Shown: positions 8,709 to 12,364 of the stretch, piece by piece
How the letters are laid out: every line of letters begins with the position of its first letter
How positions within the stretch are numbered: position 1 is the stretch's first letter
DNA from: Thiotrichaceae bacterium
GTDB taxonomy: Bacteria; Pseudomonadota; Gammaproteobacteria; Thiotrichales; Thiotrichaceae
Direction of reading: 5' to 3'
Assembly (NCBI GenBank): GCA_027008885.1
Contig: JALVDQ010000154.1
Location: 1 to 12,364, forward strand
DNA: 12,364 nucleotides
Translations under genes and position numbers: made by a program
The notes under the pieces: generated by a model
Told to the model about the DNA's origin: nothing
The model's database searches: none
What the model saw: only the letters and a program-made list of their open reading frames with translations

Positions 8709-9920
8709 ATGTCTGTAAATTTATTTGTCCCTGACTCCCTGTTGCCTGTAAAAGGCGTTCGCCTGAGTAGTATTGAAGCCAATCTGCGTTATAAAAACAG
8801 GGATGACTTGACCCTGATTGAGGTTGCCGAAGGTTCAAGTGTCGCAGGTGTTTTTACCCAAAGTGCCTTTAGTGCCGCGCCGGTTCTGCTGTGTCGTGAA
8901 CATCTGCAACAAACCGATGGTATCCGTTATCTGCTGATTAATGCCGGCAATGCCAATGCGGCTACGGGTGAAGAAGGCTTGACTTCGGCGCGCATGATCT
9001 GTGCTGAAATTGCTGAAGAAACCATGACAGCACTCAACAGTGTATTGCCGTTCTCAACAGGGGTGATTGGCGAACAATTGCCTTACTGGAAAATAGTTGA
9101 GCAAATACCCGCATTAATTGATGCTCTCGCTGAAGATAACTGGATCAGGGCAGCCAACGCCATTCTGACGACAGATACAAGCATGAAGGCGATCAGCAAG
9201 TCTTTGGAGGTGGATGGCAAAACAGTCACCATTACCGGAATGACCAAAGGTGCAGGCATGATCGAGCCCAATATGGCAACCATGCTGGCATTTATAGCAA
9301 CCGATGCCGAAATTCAGAATGCGCAGTTGCAGGAGATTTTAAATGCTGCGGTACGCGATTCCTTCAATAGCATTACTGTTGACAGTGATACCTCGACCAA
9401 TGATTCACTGATTCTTATGGCGACGGGCAAATCAGGCGTTGCGCTGGATGACACTAATCAGTCGCAAATCATTGCTGCAATCAATGCAGTTTGCCAACAT
9501 TTGGCGCAGTCAATTATTCGTGATGCAGAAGGTGCGACGAAATTTGTCACGATTAAAGTTGAAGCAGCCCCCGATTATGCCTATGCCAGGGAAATTGCCT
9601 ATTCAGTCGCGCGTTCTCCCCTGGTAAAAACAGCCTTCTTTGCCAGCGATCCCAACTGGGGGCGTTTGGTAATGGCGATAGGAAAAGCACCGGTAAAAAA
9701 TCTGGATGTAAGCAAGCTGGCATTATGGCTGGGTGAAACCCAACTTCTGCAAAATGGAGAGCCTCTGGAAACTTATACTGAAGATCAGGGACAAAAGGAA
9801 ATGGACAAGGACGAGATCAGCGTTGTAATCCGGCTAAATGCAGGAAATGCCAGCGCGACTGTGTGGACATCGGATTTATCGCATGAGTATGTAAGCATTA
9901 ATGCCGAATACAGAAGCTAA
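8709..9920 (+). CDS. argJ: Glutamate N-acetyltransferase ArgJ (possibly bifunctional)
   Basis: ArgJ moves the acetyl group from N-acetylornithine to glutamate, closing the acetyl cycle of arginine synthesis in the cytoplasm. Some members also acetylate glutamate from acetyl-CoA, which cannot be judged here. The protein has 403 residues, a normal length. The self-cleavage motif TKGAGMIEPNMATML is intact, with the nucleophile T191 after A190, so an alpha chain of 190 and a beta chain of 213 residues are expected. The C-terminal blocks DSDTSTNDS and SDPNWGRLVMAIGK are also present. The start ATG at 8709, 46 bases after the WG-repeat gene, gives the usual N-terminus. The ribosome binding site is weak. 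In many gammaproteobacteria argJ directly follows secA; here the WG-repeat gene comes between. Confidence 0.97.
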   Translation: MSVNLFVPDSLLPVKGVRLSSIEANLRYKNRDDLTLIEVAEGSSVAGVFTQSAFSAAPVLLCREHLQQTDGIRYLLINAGNANAATGEEGLTSARMICAEIAEETMTALNSVLPFSTGVIGEQLPYWKIVEQIPALIDALAEDNWIRAANAILTTDTSMKAISKSLEVDGKTVTITGMTKGAGMIEPNMATMLAFIATDAEIQNAQLQEILNAAVRDSFNSITVDSDTSTNDSLILMATGKSGVALDDTNQSQIIAAINAVCQHLAQSIIRDAEGATKFVTIKVEAAPDYAYAREIAYSVARSPLVKTAFFASDPNWGRLVMAIGKAPVKNLDVSKLALWLGETQLLQNGEPLETYTEDQGQKEMDKDEISVVIRLNAGNASATVWTSDLSHEYVSINAEYRS

Positions 9921-9943
9921 GAGCTAAAACAAGAGTATAAACA

Positions 9944-10744
9944 ATGACAACCCATCCCCCCCTTTTTTTATATATTTTTGCCTTAATCGCTTTCTTCACG
10001 GGTACACAAGTATCCGCGCTGGATTGTAATGCAGTGCGGGCGAAATATCATTGCCCGGCACAGAAACACAAGCTGCATTTAAGTTTTGATGACGGTGTTG
10101 GAAGTGTCACGCCCAAAATACTTGATATATTAAAGCGTGAGAAAATCAAGGCAACCTTTCTGATTCTGGGTAACAAAATCGACTGCAAAAAATACAAGGC
10201 AGGCAGTAAATCTTTGGCGCTTTGCAAACAGCGTTTGAATACACTCAAACGCATCAAGCGTGAAGGACATGATATTGGCTCGCATAGCTATGAACACTAT
10301 CATCACAGCAAACTGAATCCGGCGCAATTAAGAAATACCATCGTGCGTTCCAAAATCTTGCTGGCAGCATACTTTACCACGGAGCCTGCCATCTTTAGAC
10401 TGCCTTATGGGGATGGCTGGTTTAATCAAAAAAAAGCACCACAGGTTATGAAGGCACTGAAAAAAGAAGGCTTTGAACACCTCGGCTGGGAAATGACGGC
10501 GTATGACTGGAATGAAAAATATCAGCATGGCGACCTGATTCTGGATAATGTTATGAAGCAGATGTGTGGTGGTAAAGGTCGCAACGGTGTCGTTCTGTTT
10601 CATGATGGCGTATTTGAAAATGAGCATGAAGGACGCATTTTCACAGCCAATAACCTGGCTCGCTGGATTCCGCAAATGCGTTGTGCTGCTGACTTTGTGC
10701 CCTTGTCATACTTTAAAAAACGCCAGTTTCATTTTAAACACTGA
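9944..10744 (+). CDS. Secreted polysaccharide deacetylase (NodB homology domain, CE4)
   Basis: This is a carbohydrate esterase family 4 enzyme that should remove acetyl groups from an N- or O-acetylated glycan outside the cytoplasm; the substrate is unknown. Of 266 residues, about 1-25 form a signal peptide with likely cleavage near VSA/LDC. The NodB motifs follow in order: FDDG with D49 and D50, HSYEH with metal ligands H114 and H118, RLPYG from R152, the GWEMTAYDW segment, and LFHDG with H220. All catalytic and metal residues appear present. An in-frame stop at 9938-9940 and the absence of another start before the mature part fix the ATG at 9944. Unusually, codons 1-12 coincide with a piece of the composite repeat, and the n-region carries no Lys or Arg. 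It lies between argJ and mutT, which are otherwise often close neighbours. Confidence 0.9.
   Translation: MTTHPPLFLYIFALIAFFTGTQVSALDCNAVRAKYHCPAQKHKLHLSFDDGVGSVTPKILDILKREKIKATFLILGNKIDCKKYKAGSKSLALCKQRLNTLKRIKREGHDIGSHSYEHYHHSKLNPAQLRNTIVRSKILLAAYFTTEPAIFRLPYGDGWFNQKKAPQVMKALKKEGFEHLGWEMTAYDWNEKYQHGDLILDNVMKQMCGGKGRNGVVLFHDGVFENEHEGRIFTANNLARWIPQMRCAADFVPLSYFKKRQFHFKH
9945..9979 (-). repeat. Partial copy of the composite repeat, embedded in the deacetylase gene
   Basis: These 35 bases match 6986-7020 of copy 2 with one missing C and one difference at the last base. They correspond to the left end of the element as oriented in copy 1: the 30-base terminal unit plus the adjoining TGTCA. The poly-C, poly-T and TATATA tract translates here as His-Pro-Pro-Leu-Phe-Leu-Tyr-Ile-Phe. 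Confidence 0.88.
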
Positions 10745-10764
10745 GGATTGAGGTTGAAGCGATT

Positions 10765-11145
10765 ATGTTAGTAGAGCACGTTGCAGTGGGTATTTTAATC
10801 AATAAGGAAAAGCAGGTGTTGATTAGCCAGCGCCCCGCACACAAACACATGGGAAACAAATGGGAATTTCCTGGCGGAAAAGTCGAAGACGGGGAAAATT
10901 CGCAGGAAGCTCTCTGTCGTGAGATGCGCGAAGAACTTGGAATCATTGTCGAAGCCACCGAATTATTAACCGATGTGATCTATGATTATGGTTCAAAAAA
11001 AGTCATTCTGGACGTGTATAACATCCTGAAATGGTCTGGAGAAGCTCAGGGAATGGAAAACCAAGCCATACGCTGGGTAGAGAAAAACAGACTCGCCGAA
11101 TACGACTTCCCGGAAGCAAACGAAGAAATCATTGGTCAAATATAG
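10765..11145 (+). CDS. mutT: 8-oxo-dGTP diphosphatase MutT (Nudix hydrolase)
   Basis: MutT hydrolyses oxidised dGTP to the monophosphate and so prevents A:T to C:G mutations. The 126 residues are the normal length. The Nudix box at residues 38-60 fits the consensus GX5EX7REUXEEXGU perfectly, with metal-binding E53, E56 and E57. GNKWEFPGGK before it and the C-terminal PEANEEIIGQI also match MutT rather than a generic Nudix protein. The ATG at 10765 lies 20 bases after the deacetylase stop, with a GAGG-containing stretch somewhat far upstream (about 13 bases), so translation may partly depend on the preceding gene. A position shortly after secA and argJ is common in gammaproteobacteria. The MutT-thiamine phosphate synthase fusion known in some relatives is absent: the protein ends right after the Nudix domain. 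Confidence 0.94.
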   Translation: MLVEHVAVGILINKEKQVLISQRPAHKHMGNKWEFPGGKVEDGENSQEALCREMREELGIIVEATELLTDVIYDYGSKKVILDVYNILKWSGEAQGMENQAIRWVEKNRLAEYDFPEANEEIIGQI

Positions 11146-11483
11146 CCACAAGAGTAGCTGTAAACTTTGGGTACTTGCTAAATCCAAAGTCCAGATGAAA
11201 GACACGAAAAGCACGAAAATAGTGACATGATAACACCATAGGTAAGACCGGCATGCTGAAAACCTGACTAATCCGTAGGATATTAATCCGGTAGGTTGAT
11301 AAGGACGGCATGCGCTGATTTCATCAAGGCTCAAAGGTACCTTTTATTTAGAAGCCGAATATACGAAAGCAAATCTATCCCCGTCAAAATGTAGTCATTG
11401 TCTTGCAAAAATGGAGGAAAGTAATCCAACATAGTGCTACGATTTTGTCGGATTACGCTTAGGCTAACCTACAAAACACAGGT
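11146..11483. other. 338-base non-coding stretch with decayed repeat traces
   Basis: No open frame here has family features or a ribosome binding site. Visible structure: arms actttgg (11164-11170) and ccaaagt (11184-11190) that could form a 7-base stem just after mutT but without a T-run; a tandem-like cacgaaaagcacgaaaat at about 11204-11221; two ggcatgc sites about 60 bases apart; and a degenerate palindrome at 11421-11472. It separates the mutT end from the converging vapBC operon. Confidence 0.6.
11421..11472. repeat. Degenerate GTAATCC-type intergenic palindrome
   Basis: gtaatccaaca (11421-11431) pairs with tgtcggattac (11446-11456) with one mismatch and a 14-base loop. The following segment to 11472, read on the - strand as gtaggttagcc then taagcgtaatccgaca, resembles a widespread proteobacterial intergenic repeat of the form GTAGGTCGGATTAG...CGTAATCCGAC, from memory. 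It appears eroded. Confidence 0.5.
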
Positions 11484-11888
11484 TTAACCCACTACCCAGT
11501 CTTCAAGCTTTAGCAAATGCTTGATTTGATAAAACGCTTTATCATTAGAAATAAGGGTAGCGTTTACAGCAAGAGAATGCGATGCAATCAGCATATCCAT
11601 TGCACTCAGTGATTTACCTTCTTTTTCACAGTTTGTTCTTAATTGCGCGTATTCATACGCGGCATCTGAATCCCAGGGTAAAATATTAATATGAGAAATA
11701 AAGGCATAAACAAGTTTTGCAAGATTATGTGCATCTGGCTTCTTTTCAATTCCTCTGCGTAATTCAGCTTCTGTAATTGCAGATATACAAACATCTGAAA
11801 CAGGCGTTTGCTTGAGATGATTTTTAATGGAATTGGATTGATTTCTTAGTAAATAACTGACGGTATTCGTATCCAGCATATAACGCAT
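11484..11888 (-). CDS. vapC: VapC-type PIN-domain ribonuclease toxin
   Basis: VapC toxins are Mg-dependent RNases that cut specific RNAs (often initiator tRNA or rRNA) when released from the VapB antitoxin. The protein has 134 residues, normal for the family. The PIN-domain carboxylates are visible: D6 in MLDTN, E42 in TEAELRRG, D98 in SAMDMLIASH and D116 in SNDKAF, so the toxin looks intact. The ATG overlaps the antitoxin stop by one base (TAATG on the - strand), giving translational coupling. The C-terminal LEDWVV resembles the plasmid-type VapC/MvpA end. The RNA target cannot be inferred. Confidence 0.93.
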   Translation of the reverse strand: MRYMLDTNTVSYLLRNQSNSIKNHLKQTPVSDVCISAITEAELRRGIEKKPDAHNLAKLVYAFISHINILPWDSDAAYEYAQLRTNCEKEGKSLSAMDMLIASHSLAVNATLISNDKAFYQIKHLLKLEDWVVG

Positions 11889-12124
11889 TAAAACAAATCC
11901 TTTTCTATTAAAGGATCATTGTCTCTTTGGATTGTTTCTGAAATATCGAGTTGCTCAATAAGTGTAAAGAAGTCATCCCAGTTTTTTGGCTTTGTTGAGA
12001 GTAACACGTCCCCTGTTTTTGGATCTTTTGTAATAAAAACTTCATCCGTATCAAAGCGACAATTTACAGGTAGCCTGACGGCCTGACTTCTGCCGTTCAT
12101 AAAGAGTTTTGCTGTTTGGGTCAT
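11888..12124 (-). CDS. vapB: VapB-type antitoxin (AbrB/SpoVT fold)
   Basis: The antitoxin binds and silences VapC and represses its own operon. It has 78 residues. The N-terminal half, KLFMNGRSQAVRLP then the strand DEVFITKD, is the swapped-hairpin AbrB-like DNA-binding domain of the VagC/VapB group. The C-terminal half (NWDDFFTLIEQLD, then an acidic end) should wrap around the toxin. The ATG at 12124 is preceded by an excellent AAGGAGG site 5 bases away, much stronger than the site of vapC, as expected if antitoxin must be in excess. It is first in the two-gene operon. Confidence 0.93.
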   Translation of the reverse strand: MTQTAKLFMNGRSQAVRLPVNCRFDTDEVFITKDPKTGDVLLSTKPKNWDDFFTLIEQLDISETIQRDNDPLIEKDLF

Positions 12125-12129
12125 GATTG

Positions 12130-12136
12130 CCTCCTT
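12130..12136 (-). promoter_or_regulatory. Ribosome binding site of vapB
   Basis: AAGGAGG on the - strand, 5 bases before the vapB ATG, a near-perfect Shine-Dalgarno sequence and the strongest in the window. Confidence 0.85.
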
Positions 12137-12137
12137 G

Positions 12138-12160
12138 TGGTATATACCAATAGTATATTA
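12138..12160 (-). promoter_or_regulatory. Candidate vapBC operator and -10 region
   Basis: tggtatatacca at 12138-12149 is a perfect 12-base palindrome directly upstream of the vapB ribosome binding site. A related sequence, tagtatatta, follows at 12151-12160 and reads TAATATACT on the - strand, a possible -10 hexamer. This is the expected place for VapBC autorepression. No convincing -35 is seen. Confidence 0.55.
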
Positions 12161-12364
12161 CAGATAGGTGCATCAAAGAAACAAAGAAAGAGTTTACTTT
12201 TATTAATTTCTATTCCTTTATAAATATTGCTTCAATTATCTATCATAACCTCTCAGCGTTACTCCGCGTTACTTAAACTGAACGACTGGAATCAGTGTCT
12301 CTATGCTGTTTTGAACTCCAAAACTTGAGTTTTAAGCAAATCCTAATCCGGTTTAACCTGAGTT

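Noticed and set aside
11164..11190. Rho-independent terminator after mutT
   Set aside because: A 7-base A/T-containing stem with a 13-base loop and no T-run is too weak to call.
12256..12273. Direct repeat gcgttact twice near the window end
   Set aside because: An 8-base match spaced by 2 bases in simple-looking DNA has no further context and can arise by chance.

Overview
This is a chromosomal segment of a gammaproteobacterium with moderate, AT-leaning composition. It is mostly housekeeping genes. The block dciA - M23 peptidase - secA - (insert) - argJ - (insert) - mutT follows the order known from Pseudomonas and relatives (lpxC-dciA-M23-secA-argJ-mutT), and lpxA-lpxB-rnhB is the classical gammaproteobacterial lipid A cluster. 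The genus cannot be fixed by reading. The mix of toxin-antitoxin, WG-repeat protein and many short intergenic repeats would suit a sulfur- or methane-oxidising environmental lineage, but that is only a guess.

Layout. Positions 2-2123 hold the end of lpxA, complete lpxB and rnhB, tightly packed on the + strand. Positions 2128-2324 hold a composite repeat (copy 1). Positions 2350-6810 hold dciA (- strand), a divergent membrane-anchored M23 peptidase and secA, the last behind a 336-base leader with a REP-like hairpin and a candidate promoter. Positions 6853-7020 hold copy 2 of the repeat in the opposite orientation. Positions 7088-8662 encode a secreted WG-repeat protein of unknown role, followed by argJ, a secreted polysaccharide deacetylase and mutT. 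Positions 11146-11483 are a non-coding stretch with decayed repeat traces. The end of the window carries a vapBC toxin-antitoxin pair on the - strand with a strong ribosome binding site and a palindromic operator candidate.

How the genes relate. LpxA and LpxB act early in lipid A synthesis. SecA drives export of precursors such as the WG-repeat protein and the deacetylase, and the M23 peptidase and deacetylase probably act on cell wall or envelope glycans. RnhB, DciA and MutT belong to replication and genome maintenance, and ArgJ to arginine synthesis.

The most unusual signal is the repeat family. Two near-identical copies lie in inverted orientation around dciA-M23-secA. They differ in the number of an internal 7-base tandem repeat. 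A third, partial copy forms the first codons and part of the signal-peptide core of the deacetylase gene. All three lie where the expected conserved gene order is interrupted. I see no tRNA, rRNA, CRISPR array, transposase or prophage gene, and I found no clearly new multi-gene system.
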